Origin: DASYXZ01 sp035308965
GTDB taxonomy: Bacteria > Acidobacteriota > Terriglobia > UBA7540
Reading direction: 5' to 3'
Assembly: GCA_035308965.1 (NCBI GenBank)
Contig: DATGFN010000062.1
Location: forward strand, 1 to 64,000
Length of the DNA stretch: 64,000 bases
A program made the position numbers and the translations under genes. The notes beneath the pieces are model-generated. The model was not told the DNA's origin and made no database searches. It was given only the letters and a program-made list of their open reading frames with translations. This document shows positions 50,804-59,781 of the stretch, one piece after another; positions within the stretch are counted from its first letter, which is position 1, and the number at the start of each line of letters is the position of its first letter.

Positions 50804-52075
50804 ATGCCTCAACAACGCTGGCTGCGAATTATCCCGGTCGCCTTCATCATGTACACCATCGCGTTTGTGGACCGCACCAACATCTCGCTCGCTTTGCCGG
50901 AGATCGCGCGGGAACTGCACATGGATCCCACCCAACAAGGCAACGCGTTTGGCCTTTTCTTTTGGGGCTATGTCCTTCTTCAGATTCCCGGCGGATACCT
51001 GGCCGAAAAGTGGAGCGCCAAGTGGTTTGTGAGCACGCTTCTGGTGGTGTGGGGAATTTGTGCGGTGGCTTGCGGCCTCGCGCACACGCAAAGCGAATTT
51101 CTGGCGGCCCGGTTCTTTCTGGGGGTCGCGGAGGGTGGCGTCTGGCCTGCAGTGCTCGTGCTTCTCTCCCATTGGTTTCCCCGCGCCGAGCGCGCGCGCG
51201 CCAACGCCTATTGGATGCTCTGCCTTCCCGCCGCCGTGGCCCTCTCCTCGCCCATTTCGGGCTGGATTCTGGGCCGATGGGGTTGGCGCTTCATGATCAT
51301 TTCCGAAGGCGCGCTGCCCTTTGTCTGGCTGCTCATCTGGAATTGGTACATCGCTGACCATCCGCGCAACGCTCGCTGGATATCAACCGGCGAGCGTGAG
51401 CACCTGGAAGCTACCCTGGAACGGGAAGCAGGAGAACTTGACGCCCTGCCGCAGGAGCCTGTGCTCGCAACGTTCATGCGCCCCGGGGTTTTAATCCTGG
51501 TTGTGATCTATTTTCTTATCAATTGCGGAAATTACGGATATCAGGCTTGGCTACCCACCGCCATCGAGAATGGAACGAAAGGGCTCTCCCGTTTTGAAGT
51601 AGGGATTCTTTACGCCATACCCTATTGCCTCACCATGGTGGGGATGATCTTGAATTCGCGCCATTCGGACAGGACCCACGAGCGGCGCCGGCACTTGTCA
51701 TTCGCGCTCGGGTGGGGTGGGGCATTTCTGATGGCTGGCGTTCTTCTCAGCCAGAATCACCCGATGCTCGCCTTTATCCCCATTGCGCTGGTGGGCGCCG
51801 GATCGTACGGAGGGCACGGCCCGTTCTGGTCCATCCCCACTGAAACGCTGCCGCGCCGGGTGGCGGGCTCCGCCATGGGCATGATCAACGCCATTGGGAA
51901 CCTGGGAGGGTACTTCGGCCCACTCACGGTTGGGTACCTGAACAAACGATTCAACAATTTCGTGTTCGGCTTCGGCGCTCTCAGCTTGGGACTAATGTTG
52001 GGTTCAGCGCTTGCTTTATTCCTGCGGCCGAAGCAGGCAGTTTCGCCTGCGGAAAAACTCAACCAAATATCTTGA
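50804..52075 (+). CDS. MFS transporter, anion:cation symporter (ACS) type
   Basis: A 423-residue protein with 12 membrane segments. The N-terminus 'FIMYTIAFVDRTNISLALPEIARELHM' is the ACS-family signature (FxDRxNIS); 'FLGVAEGGVWPAVLVLLSHWFPRAERARA' is motif A/D of this family. These carry tartrate, galactonate, phthalate or similar carboxylates with protons. ATG 50804 is preferred over 50762, since the family starts there. The substrate is not determined. Confidence 0.92.
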   Translation: MPQQRWLRIIPVAFIMYTIAFVDRTNISLALPEIARELHMDPTQQGNAFGLFFWGYVLLQIPGGYLAEKWSAKWFVSTLLVVWGICAVACGLAHTQSEFLAARFFLGVAEGGVWPAVLVLLSHWFPRAERARANAYWMLCLPAAVALSSPISGWILGRWGWRFMIISEGALPFVWLLIWNWYIADHPRNARWISTGEREHLEATLEREAGELDALPQEPVLATFMRPGVLILVVIYFLINCGNYGYQAWLPTAIENGTKGLSRFEVGILYAIPYCLTMVGMILNSRHSDRTHERRRHLSFALGWGGAFLMAGVLLSQNHPMLAFIPIALVGAGSYGGHGPFWSIPTETLPRRVAGSAMGMINAIGNLGGYFGPLTVGYLNKRFNNFVFGFGALSLGLMLGSALALFLRPKQAVSPAEKLNQIS

Positions 52076-52079
52076 ACAT

Positions 52080-52307
52080 ATGCGCCGGCGCAAAATTAAA
52101 GCGCGATTCGTAATTTGCTTTATTAATTCCGAACCGGACTTGGAACTCCGCAAGATCTGCCAAGTCTTGCCCGATGAAAAGGCCGCAAGCTCGAAGCATT
52201 TGAGAATCATTGACGAATCAGGAGAAGATTATCTCTACCCGGAGTAATACTTCATTCCCGTGGAGTTGCCTGCCGCGGCTGAAAAAGCCATGTTAATGGT
52301 CTCTTGA
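52080..52307 (+). pseudogene. Small acidobacterial-type protein with an in-frame stop
   Basis: ATG 52080 opens a frame of 55 codons ending in TAA (52245-52247). The N-terminal part 'FVICFINSEPDLELRKICQVLPD' and the end 'RIIDESGEDYLYPE' resemble a small conserved protein that I remember from Acidobacteria, where a Ser follows and 'YFIPVELP' continues. Here, after the TAA, the frame continues for 19 codons ('YFIPVELPAAAEKAMLMVS') to a TGA at 52305. So TAA replaces Ser (TCA to TAA). It may be a recent nonsense mutation or a truncated but working gene. Confidence 0.7.
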
Positions 52308-52308
52308 T

Positions 52309-53598
52309 TCATTTTTTCCTCAAACTTTCCAGCCTTCGAATCACCTCCAGGCAAGCCCGCGACTGGTGGTAGGGATCCTTCCACTCGTCAGTTTTGTCGC
52401 CGGTAATCATGCCGTCGGGCTGAATTTCATTGAACCAATCGCCGAACTGGCGGTCAACGAATCGCAGGAGGACGTACGAAGCCTGCTGGTCAAACCGGTC
52501 GCGGTTTTTCTGATCTCCGGTCAACTGGTAAGCGTTCAGAAGTCCTGTCAGCGCCTCGGCTTGCACCCACCAGGTCATAGTTTTATTCTTAGCCGGACCG
52601 GATGCCGGACCTTCGTTGTAAACGCCTCCATTCTCGTAGTCGAACCCGTCGCGTAAGGTGTGATCCACCAGCGCCAACGCCACGCTTTTTACTTGCGGAT
52701 CGTTGACGCGGCCAAGAGCTCCGGCGCTTTCGCCGAGCAGCCAGCTCAACTCGATGTCGTGCCCGTAAGAGCTGGTGTCTGAGTTTTCCGCCGGCTTCCA
52801 GTCGCTAGTGAAATAGAGGCGCAGATAGCCTTGCTGCGAATCCGCAATCTTGTTCAAGCAGAGGTTCAGCAACTCTTCCACGCGCTTGCGGACGGTTGGA
52901 TCGCCCGTCACATGGTAAAGCGTGGTCAGCGATTCAAGCAGGTGAATATGCGTGTTCATGGATTTGCGGTCGGGCAAATTCATGGCTATTAGGTTTCGTG
53001 TTTGCTGACTCCAATCGTTGGTGAAAGCTTCGAAGTAGCCGCCGTTGGTATTGTCATGCGCCTTCAGGTCGATCAAGCGAAACAATTCCAAAGCCTCGCG
53101 CTTTGCCGCCGGGTCTTGAAACGCGCGGGCGTATTCCGCCAGAGCGTAGATGGCGAAACTTTCGCCATATAGATTCTTCTGGTCGCTCAATACCTTTCCC
53201 TTCCGGTCGACTAACCAGTTGAATCCCCTGTGGTCCTTGTCCCACATTTTTTCACGCAGAAACTTAAGCGTATGCTCGGCGACTTCTTTATATGCCGGTT
53301 CAGGGTAGCGCTCATAGGCGGCCGAAAAAGTCCAAACCACGCGCGATTGCTGCACCAGGGATTTGGTTCCGGGAGGAATGGGATCGCCTTCGCGGCCGAG
53401 CCATCCGATCATGCCGCCGTATTCGTTGTCGGTAGCGTGATCGATCCAGAATTGAAGAATATTCTTTTGCAGGACGTTGCGGAATTCCACCGGCCAGTCG
53501 CGCGGCGGCTCCTGAAGCTTTTGAGTTTGCGCCGCGAGTTGGTAGACTGAAGCAACGACAAGCGCCAGCGTGGATAGCACGCGGGTGGATTTGTTCAT
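52309..53598 (-). CDS. Exported AGE-family (N-acylglucosamine/cellobiose 2-epimerase-like) protein
   Basis: A 429-residue protein starting at ATG 53598 with a signal peptide ('VLSTLALVVASVYQLAAQ'). It is an (alpha/alpha)6 barrel of the AGE family: 'QSRVVWTFSAAYER', 'RGFNWLVDRKGKVLSDQKNLYGESFAIYALAEYAR', 'THIHLLESLTTLYHVTGD', 'HDIELSWLLGESA' and 'MTWWVQAEALTGLLNAY' with the catalytic His pair. It may epimerise disaccharides outside the cytoplasm. Its end is one base from the neighbouring small gene. Confidence 0.88.
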   Translation of the reverse strand: MNKSTRVLSTLALVVASVYQLAAQTQKLQEPPRDWPVEFRNVLQKNILQFWIDHATDNEYGGMIGWLGREGDPIPPGTKSLVQQSRVVWTFSAAYERYPEPAYKEVAEHTLKFLREKMWDKDHRGFNWLVDRKGKVLSDQKNLYGESFAIYALAEYARAFQDPAAKREALELFRLIDLKAHDNTNGGYFEAFTNDWSQQTRNLIAMNLPDRKSMNTHIHLLESLTTLYHVTGDPTVRKRVEELLNLCLNKIADSQQGYLRLYFTSDWKPAENSDTSSYGHDIELSWLLGESAGALGRVNDPQVKSVALALVDHTLRDGFDYENGGVYNEGPASGPAKNKTMTWWVQAEALTGLLNAYQLTGDQKNRDRFDQQASYVLLRFVDRQFGDWFNEIQPDGMITGDKTDEWKDPYHQSRACLEVIRRLESLRKK

Positions 53599-53643
53599 AA
53601 AGCTTATCCGACCTTCGGCATGAGGTCCCATCATACGCGCCCG

Positions 53644-54357
53644 CTAAACCAAAGCCACGGCCCGAATGGGCGAGCCCGAACCGCCCTTAATCTTCAACGG
53701 AAGCGCCAGAAACACAAAGAAATCGGGAAGCAAGTTGAGGTTGCACAGGTTTTCCAAAATCAAAACTTGCTTTTCGAGCACCACGGGATGAATGGGATTT
53801 TTCTGTAGCGCCTCGGGTGGGTCGGGTGAGAGCGTATCCACGCCCAGGGCATCCACGGATTTCTCAACCAAATATTCGGCGGCGTCCATGCCCACCCCGG
53901 GCCAGTTGGCCACGTAGGGCTGGTCATTGGGGCGCGTCCCCCACCGCGGGGCCCAGCCGAAATCAAACAAAACGATGTCGCCCGCCTTCAAGGAACCGTG
54001 TTTGAATTCCCAGTCGGCCATAAAACTCCTGGAAACGTATTCGCCTTCCTTGAAACCGCCGCAATCGAGCCGAACGCCCCGGCCCACAAGACGGGTGAGA
54101 GGAACGTGGTCGATGGTGACGTGGGCATGGGGCTTCGAGTCGCTGATGAAATGCGCGGGCGCGTCCACGTGGGTGCCGTTGTGTTCATTCATGACCAGTT
54201 GATAGCTCAACGACCGGTTGCCGTGCCAGTACGAGCCCCACATATTGTGAAAGAATTTGGAGTGGGTCGGAAAAGTCGGCATGTGCTCTTCCAGCGTCTG
54301 GCTCAAGTCGATCAGATTGGCCCGGCTGAGTTCGTCGCAAAAGTGGGATATATCCAT
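53644..54357 (-). CDS. Cyclase-family metal hydrolase (kynurenine formamidase-like)
   Basis: A 237-residue cytosolic enzyme. 'IDLSQTLEEHMPTFP' opens the fold, 'HNGTHVDAPAHF' is the metal motif, and 'LPLKIKGGSGSPIRAVALV' is the C-terminal strand. It lacks the signal peptide of the related gene at 19634-20494. Possible activity is hydrolysis of N-formylkynurenine, or of related ring-opening amides. The AGE-type gene follows on the same strand 45 bases downstream. Confidence 0.88.
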   Translation of the reverse strand: MDISHFCDELSRANLIDLSQTLEEHMPTFPTHSKFFHNMWGSYWHGNRSLSYQLVMNEHNGTHVDAPAHFISDSKPHAHVTIDHVPLTRLVGRGVRLDCGGFKEGEYVSRSFMADWEFKHGSLKAGDIVLFDFGWAPRWGTRPNDQPYVANWPGVGMDAAEYLVEKSVDALGVDTLSPDPPEALQKNPIHPVVLEKQVLILENLCNLNLLPDFFVFLALPLKIKGGSGSPIRAVALV

Positions 54358-54512
54358 CGCTCGGTTCTCCGTGTTTGGGTTCCTGGCGATTTAAGGCGGG
54401 ACGCGACGGGTTGTCAATTAAAAAGTCGCGCCTCAGGTTTCAGATGTCCAGCTCTTCCAGATCGTCGCCACTCAGTTGACTCACTTTGCGTTATGAGCAT
54501 ACGATGCAAAGT

Positions 54513-54926
54513 ATGAAGAAGGCCCAAATCTTGTCTACTTCTTTGATTCTTGGGCTGCCGATGGCATTTTTCCCGCCGACCTGCACTGCGAACAGCTTTA
54601 CATGCAGAGAGATAAAACTCAAATCCCTTCGACACATGGCAGGCGTAATCGTTGATCCGACTGGTGCGCTTATTCCCGACGCCCGCGTAGAAATACTGAA
54701 AGGCGAAATGCAAGTCGCGGCCGTAAAGACTGACCAAAATGGCAGATTCTCTTTTGAACAATTGGATGCCGGGGACTACCAGATGCGGGCGGCGGCGGAT
54801 GGCTTCCTTACTTCTTCGTTTAACATTGTCTTGGCTAAACCCAAACCCTCAAGCAAACGCATGCTTCGCATTGTATTGAATCTGGGGAATGGTTGTACGA
54901 ATGCGCAAATCTTTAAAAGCAAATAG
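54513..54926 (+). CDS. Exported carboxypeptidase-regulatory-like domain protein
   Basis: A 137-residue protein starting at ATG 54513 with a signal peptide ('KKAQILSTSLILGLPMAFFPPT'). The mature part is a single CarboxypepD_reg-like beta sandwich: 'HMAGVIVDPTGALIPDARVEILKG', 'VKTDQNGRFSFEQLDAGDYQMRAAADGF'. Such domains are often the N-terminus of TonB-type receptors in Acidobacteria; here it stands alone. ATG 54504 is an alternative start. Confidence 0.8.
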   Translation: MKKAQILSTSLILGLPMAFFPPTCTANSFTCREIKLKSLRHMAGVIVDPTGALIPDARVEILKGEMQVAAVKTDQNGRFSFEQLDAGDYQMRAAADGFLTSSFNIVLAKPKPSSKRMLRIVLNLGNGCTNAQIFKSK

Positions 54927-54978
54927 TGCGGCGCTAGATGGGCAGATTGGTTGAGAGTTCACAAAAACCCTCCTTCAA

Positions 54979-55272
54979 TTACCGTGGCGCCGCTTGGAGC
55001 AATTTTAGACATCGCTGAAACCCCATGTAGTTTCCAAATCTGCGGGCCTCGTCCTCCCAGATCAGCTGCATGGGTGGGCTTTGCTTGCGGAACAAAGTGG
55101 ATGCTCGTTGTAGACCTTGTTTCCTTCCCCATCCTAAGTAGAGGCAGAAATCAGACATATCGATCCCCACGGCGAGACGCTCGCCGGGAGTCATATTCGG
55201 TATCCCCGCTTCAATTTCCCATCGATCGCGTTCGCGAGGCCTTTTGTATTTGAGCTTGAGCTTACCCTTCAT
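54979..55272 (-). CDS. Hypothetical protein
   Basis: A 97-residue basic protein ('KGKLKLKYKRPRERDRWEIEAGIPNMTPGERLAVGIDMSDFCLYLGW') with no known family and no ribosome site. It lies between the exported Cpd-reg protein and the VWA gene. Real coding is uncertain; the frame is open for nearly 300 bases and its composition is protein-like. Confidence 0.35.
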   Translation of the reverse strand: MKGKLKLKYKRPRERDRWEIEAGIPNMTPGERLAVGIDMSDFCLYLGWGRKQGLQRASTLFRKQSPPMQLIWEDEARRFGNYMGFQRCLKLLQAAPR

Positions 55273-55316
55273 TTGAGCATCACACAGCGGCGTATTGGGA
55301 AGTGCTGTAATTTCGA

Positions 55317-56525
55317 CTATTGGTTTGCCGATGCAAAATAACCAGGCTTGAACCGGATCTCCACGCCTTTGCGAAGGGCGACCACGCGGATGGTCCGGTA
55401 GGTGCCGTCCATCCTGTCGTTAGTGGGCGTGTAGCCAATGCTGTACTGATCGGCAAGTTCGCGGCTGATCGCTTCCAGCGAGTCCGCCAGTTGTTCCAGG
55501 CGCTCTGCGCCGTAAATGCCGGTTCCAGCGCCGGCGCCCTTATTCTGGGAAGTATCCCCGATTTGACCGTGAGACAGGTAGCCCGTGCCGAGGTCCGTGC
55601 CCGGCGCTTTCTCCTGGGGAAAGAGCGCCGCGCCGCCCGTTTCCTCGGCAATTTCTTTCAAGACTGTATTCCCCGGGTTATCGTAGCCCCAGGCCACGTT
55701 TCCAAGCGTGTAGATGACGGTCTCCGTCTTGTGCGCCATGGAGATCGCTTCGGCAAGTGTGTGCGTGCTCTGCGCATCCATGCCATCGCTGATCACCACG
55801 ATCACGCGGCGGTTTTCGGAGGGTGGTCCGGACTTGAGCATCTTTTCCCGGCACGCAAAATAGAGCGCGTCATAAAGTGCTTTCCCGCCGCCGGCCTTCA
55901 GACCCAGGATTTTTTCATTCAACGCTTCCGGATCATTGGTGAAATCCTGCGGGACCGAGGTGGTGGCATCAAAGGTCTCCAGGAACATCTGGTTCTTGCT
56001 TTTTTGACCTTGAAGCATGTTGAAAACAAATTCGCTCGCCGCATCTTTCTGAAACTGGAACTGGCGGCGCGCGCTATTGCTGGTGTCCATTACCAATCCG
56101 ATGCGAAGGGGTGGCCGCGATCCCCGCAGGAAATATTTGATGGATTGCTGTTTCCCGTCTTCATAAATTTGAAAATCGTTTTGCGTCAGGTCGATCACCG
56201 GAAGGCCGTTCTTGCCCAGCACGGAGACGGGGACGTTGACCACGTTGACTCGCACTTGAATCGACTGCTTGGGGGTCTCGGGGATTTGCGATTGTGCTTC
56301 CGGGGCAGGGGAGACTGTGGTTTTCTGTTCCACCGGGGGCTTGGAATCGGTTTGCTGCGCGGCGCTCCGCGAATTCCAAATTGTCGCGGCCATGGAGATA
56401 GCCAGAAGAACCAGCACCCACATGAGCCCATTCTTAAACTCTGCCAGCCGCGCTGTAAGGGGGAAAGATTGGAACCAGCGGATTGGCCCTTTCCGGCTTG
56501 AACGAGTTTGGTAGGTCGGTTTCAA
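55317..56525 (-). CDS. Exported VWA-domain protein (acidobacterial VWFA type)
   Basis: A 402-residue protein. A membrane helix ('GLMWVLVLLAISMAATIW') near residue 35 is followed by a Pro/Gln-rich linker and 'VRVNVVNVPVSVLGKNGLPVIDLTQNDFQIYEDGKQQSIKYF', the module that precedes VWA domains in Acidobacteria. The VWA domain starts at 'IGLVMDTSNSARRQF' (a MIDAS-like DTSNS) and has 'VIVVISDGMDAQS'. It probably binds proteins or surfaces outside the cytoplasm. It diverges from the HtrA gene. Confidence 0.92.
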   Translation of the reverse strand: MKPTYQTRSSRKGPIRWFQSFPLTARLAEFKNGLMWVLVLLAISMAATIWNSRSAAQQTDSKPPVEQKTTVSPAPEAQSQIPETPKQSIQVRVNVVNVPVSVLGKNGLPVIDLTQNDFQIYEDGKQQSIKYFLRGSRPPLRIGLVMDTSNSARRQFQFQKDAASEFVFNMLQGQKSKNQMFLETFDATTSVPQDFTNDPEALNEKILGLKAGGGKALYDALYFACREKMLKSGPPSENRRVIVVISDGMDAQSTHTLAEAISMAHKTETVIYTLGNVAWGYDNPGNTVLKEIAEETGGAALFPQEKAPGTDLGTGYLSHGQIGDTSQNKGAGAGTGIYGAERLEQLADSLEAISRELADQYSIGYTPTNDRMDGTYRTIRVVALRKGVEIRFKPGYFASANQ

Positions 56526-56779
56526 TTGCTCTTCACTGCCAATTAAAAGAGATGAGTCCTTTTGCCACCTTCTATTCTACTTCAAAGTCGCGGCAGAAGG
56601 TAGAAAGCTGTCACGGAATGGCACCCGCGGCATTGGCGAGGCCGCATGTGCCGGACGCCGCCCCGCATCAAATCAACTTTTGCTGAATCTAATATAGCAA
56701 TGGCTGCCGGCCGCGCGTTTCCGCGGGAGCGGCCGGGTAATTCTCGCTGGCAGAAACGAGGTCAAGAGGAGCAGTCGAA

Positions 56780-57835
56780 ATGGAACCCATCATTGAATTG
56801 ACAGAAGGTGAAACGAATAACTTTCACCAAGTTGGAGGCCCCGGAGCCTCGCACCCGGCCGATGAGCAGTTGCTTGACGCCTATTCGCAGGCCGTCACCA
56901 GTGTGGTGGAGCGGGTCAGCCCATCGGTGGTAAACATCGAGGTTGGTAAAAAAGTGATCGGTCAACCTTCACGCGGCCCGCGCCAACCTAACGAGGCGCA
57001 CGGCAGCGGCTCAGGATTCATTTTTACCCCGGACGGATTTATCCTCACCAATAGCCACGTCGTTCATCAAGCAACCTGCCTGGAAGTAACGCTTGCCGAC
57101 GGCCGGCGGTTTGAAGCGAACACGATCGGCGACGATCCCCATACCGACCTGGCGGTGATTCGAATCAACGCCCCCAATCTGGTATCGGCGCCGCTTGGCG
57201 ATTCGCAACCAATCCGCGTGGGACAGTTGGCGATTGCCATCGGAAACCCATACGGATTCCAATGCACCGTGACGGCAGGAGTGGTCAGCGCGCTCGGCCG
57301 GTCGCTCCGGTCACGCTCAGGCCGCCTGATTGATAATGTGATCCAAACTGACGCGGCATTGAACCCGGGCAATTCGGGTGGTCCTCTGGTGAACTCGCGC
57401 GGCGAAGTGATGGGCGTCAACACGGCGGTGATCCTTCCCGCCCAGGGATTGTGCTTCGCCATCGCCGTCAACACAGCCAAATTTGTGGCGGGCAGCCTGA
57501 TCAAAGACGGCAAAGTGCGCCGGAGCTACATTGGGGTGGGCGGGCAAAACGTTCCGCTGCACCGCCGCGTGGTCCGTTTCTACGATTTGCCGGTGGAGAG
57601 TGGCGTTCTGGTAGTTTCACTCGAACCAGCGAGCCCGGCGGCCTCCTCAAACCTCGCCGTCGGCGACATCATTGTTGGCTTCAATGGCCAGCCGGTGGCC
57701 GGAATCGATGATTTGCACCGGCTGCTTACGGAAGGCCAGGTGGCAGTGAAATCATCCGTCACCATCATCAGGCACACTGAAAAAAGAGAGCTCGAAATTT
57801 TCCCAGCCGAGTCTCCTGCCCCCATTGAAGTGTGA
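56780..57835 (+). CDS. HtrA/Deg-type serine protease with one PDZ domain
   Basis: A 351-residue protein. The trypsin-like triad is His in 'LTNSHVV' (about 93), Asp in 'HTDLAVI' (about 123) and Ser in 'PGNSGGPLV' (about 198). One PDZ domain ('GVLVVSLEPASPAASSNLAVGDIIVGFNGQPVAG') ends the protein. No signal peptide or anchor is visible, so it would act in the cytoplasm unless an unusual export route exists. GAGGAG precedes the ATG. A decayed copy of its 3' end lies at 59575-59700. Confidence 0.92.
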   Translation: MEPIIELTEGETNNFHQVGGPGASHPADEQLLDAYSQAVTSVVERVSPSVVNIEVGKKVIGQPSRGPRQPNEAHGSGSGFIFTPDGFILTNSHVVHQATCLEVTLADGRRFEANTIGDDPHTDLAVIRINAPNLVSAPLGDSQPIRVGQLAIAIGNPYGFQCTVTAGVVSALGRSLRSRSGRLIDNVIQTDAALNPGNSGGPLVNSRGEVMGVNTAVILPAQGLCFAIAVNTAKFVAGSLIKDGKVRRSYIGVGGQNVPLHRRVVRFYDLPVESGVLVVSLEPASPAASSNLAVGDIIVGFNGQPVAGIDDLHRLLTEGQVAVKSSVTIIRHTEKRELEIFPAESPAPIEV

Positions 57836-58205
57836 TAGATCAAACAGGCCTTTGCCCACAGGTGGAGCGACCGAACCCGCCCAGTTCGCGGATTCCCCGG
57901 TAATGGTGCAGTTCCCGAACATCCCGCCATCCAAGCACAACCGTCAGAAATGAAAGCGAAGATCACACCTGCGGCTCGCCGCCCGGCAAGTGACCAGTGA
58001 TGCGTAAACCCTACCGCGTTACACTAGAGGTCTGCATTGGCTGGGGTCTCTTCCAGGAAGACTTCCCTCCGGATCCTGTCCATGCAGCGATACTATCCAG
58101 CCCACAGTAAGCGGAACCAAGGCCTGTGTGTTTACAGCCCCGAAATTTCCCTCTATGATCTTCCCTTCTACCCACTCTAGGGCTTACCCATGAGCGGAAT
58201 CTTTT
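57836..58205. other. Intergenic stretch after the HtrA gene
   Basis: About 370 bases. The first 50 bases (TGATAGATCAAACAGGCC… through CCCGCCCA) recur after the remnant at 59650, showing a shared ancestry. No gene is supported on either strand. Confidence 0.45.
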
Positions 58206-59378
58206 ATGGCAACGGTCATCAGTAATCTGGATATAGGGCTGGTGGTGGGTTTTTTCTGCGGGGTTGGGTCGTTTTTTAAGGGTTTTCGCACATACCGGGA
58301 GTATCTCCTCCTTCAAGGCACACCAAGAACGCCCATTCGCAGCATGGCTATGGGCTTTGTCCGCATTCACGGCAAGGCTAGGAACGACCAGCTCGTCCAG
58401 AGCCCCATAAGTCAGACCCCCTGCTGTTACTATACGGTGGAGATCGAAAAATGGGAGACCCGGGAGGATAGCGGAACATGGTTGCATTATGGAGCGGAGG
58501 CAGAAGGCGTCTGGTTTTACATCGAAGACAGCACGGGGCGCGTGCTGGTGAATCCTCATGGGGCAGAGTATGAGCTGGAGATAACTGGGATGCGCGAGGT
58601 CGGGAGCACGACGGCTTCCAGCTTCGCCGTCGAAGGTGTTTCCGACCGGGACCTGCTCGCATATGTAGCTCGCGTGGGTATGACCGCCAAAATACCGGGG
58701 CTCCATCACCCTCTCGGAACGGTAGGGGCGCGGCTCGCCCTATCCAAGTACATGAAGCACCAAACCACTCCAGACGAGCTGTTCAAGGGATTGGTCGGCC
58801 CCCAAGTAGCGCAGCTCCAACATATGTATGAGGCCCAGGGGCCGCAGTCCGATCCACTGGGCGAGGAAATACGACTCGCCATGATCGAACTCTACAATCA
58901 TCCTTTTTGGAGCCCCGAGTACGAGGAATTGAGAAAGCGCATTGTAAATATGCAGGAGCGGCATAAAAAGCTACGTCGGTCCGGGTCCATCCCCCCGCCG
59001 CAGCCGATCCCGCCAAATAGAGATGTGGCAGCACCGGCGCCCAATCCGCCGGAAGCCAATCCTCCCGTCCCCGACCCTTTGCTCGCAGCCGAGCAACCAC
59101 TCGCTTCCGGCCGGTATCGTCTTACCGAGTGCTGCATCCTGCCCGACCACGACTACGATATTACCGGCACCTGCGCCGAGAATCCCGGAGCCAGGGATTT
59201 GAACGACCGCAACCTGATCAGGAAGGGGACAAACGAGCTCACCTATCTCATTTCCGGCCTGTCGAGATCGGACGTCAACACCATGATGTCGGTGCGAGCG
59301 CAGTTGATGATTTTCGGGGGCGGGATACTGGCGACCGTTTGCCTGACACTCCTGTTCCTCCGCTTCGGCCTGCTCTGA
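58206..59378 (+). CDS. GIDE-domain membrane protein
   Basis: A 390-residue protein with an N-terminal membrane helix ('LDIGLVVGFFCGVGSFF'), a domain with 'GKARNDQLVQSPISQTPCCYYTVEIEKWE' and 'VWFYIEDSTGRVLVNPHGAE', typical of the GIDE/MULAN E3-ligase-like region, a Pro-rich linker and a C-terminal hydrophobic helix ('LMIFGGGILATVCLTLLFLRF'). In eukaryotes this domain lies in mitochondrial E3 ligases; in bacteria its role is unknown. There is no RING finger here. Confidence 0.85.
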   Translation: MATVISNLDIGLVVGFFCGVGSFFKGFRTYREYLLLQGTPRTPIRSMAMGFVRIHGKARNDQLVQSPISQTPCCYYTVEIEKWETREDSGTWLHYGAEAEGVWFYIEDSTGRVLVNPHGAEYELEITGMREVGSTTASSFAVEGVSDRDLLAYVARVGMTAKIPGLHHPLGTVGARLALSKYMKHQTTPDELFKGLVGPQVAQLQHMYEAQGPQSDPLGEEIRLAMIELYNHPFWSPEYEELRKRIVNMQERHKKLRRSGSIPPPQPIPPNRDVAAPAPNPPEANPPVPDPLLAAEQPLASGRYRLTECCILPDHDYDITGTCAENPGARDLNDRNLIRKGTNELTYLISGLSRSDVNTMMSVRAQLMIFGGGILATVCLTLLFLRFGLL

Positions 59379-59574
59379 GGACACACGGCGCTCTCCCCCC
59401 GTGCAGACCATCTAGTTTTCAGCATTTGAGCCGTGACGTTTGAGCGTGAACGATACACTGGAAGTTCCCATCCCGGAAAATTGGATGACCTCATTTTGAG
59501 GGCGACGAGACTCATTCGACCGGACATCACTACTGCGTAGTCACTGGCCTGCTGTCTCCAGAAGAATTTGCAGA

Positions 59575-59700
59575 TGGAGAGTGGCGTTCTGGCCGTCTCG
59601 CTCGAGCCCGCGAGCCCGGCGGCCGAATCCCCTGCTCCCATTGAAGTGTGATAGATCAAACCGGCCATTGCCCACAGGCCGAGAGGGCCCAACCCGCCCA
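59575..59700 (+). pseudogene. Remnant of a duplicated HtrA gene 3' end
   Basis: The DNA codes MESGVLAVSLEPASPAA, then continues directly with ESPAPIEV, two stop codons, and the same downstream bases as the HtrA gene (TGATAGATCAAAC…GCCCACAGG…CCCGCCCA). In the intact gene a segment of about 60 codons lies between these two parts. So this is an internally deleted copy, with the join at a short GCC-GA microhomology. It has no gene of its own and precedes the CDF gene. Confidence 0.8.
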
Positions 59701-59781
59701 CCTTGCGGCTTCTTCCACGGGTTGGACACTTGATTCACGTTGGCATACAATCGCTTTGGGAAAGAGAGAGCGGCAACCGGC

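Noticed and set aside
55320..56501. A 393-codon open frame on the plus strand
   Set aside because: It lies entirely antisense to the VWA-domain gene and its peptide (His/Arg/Gly-rich) has no domain. High GC at third codon positions keeps the opposite frame open.
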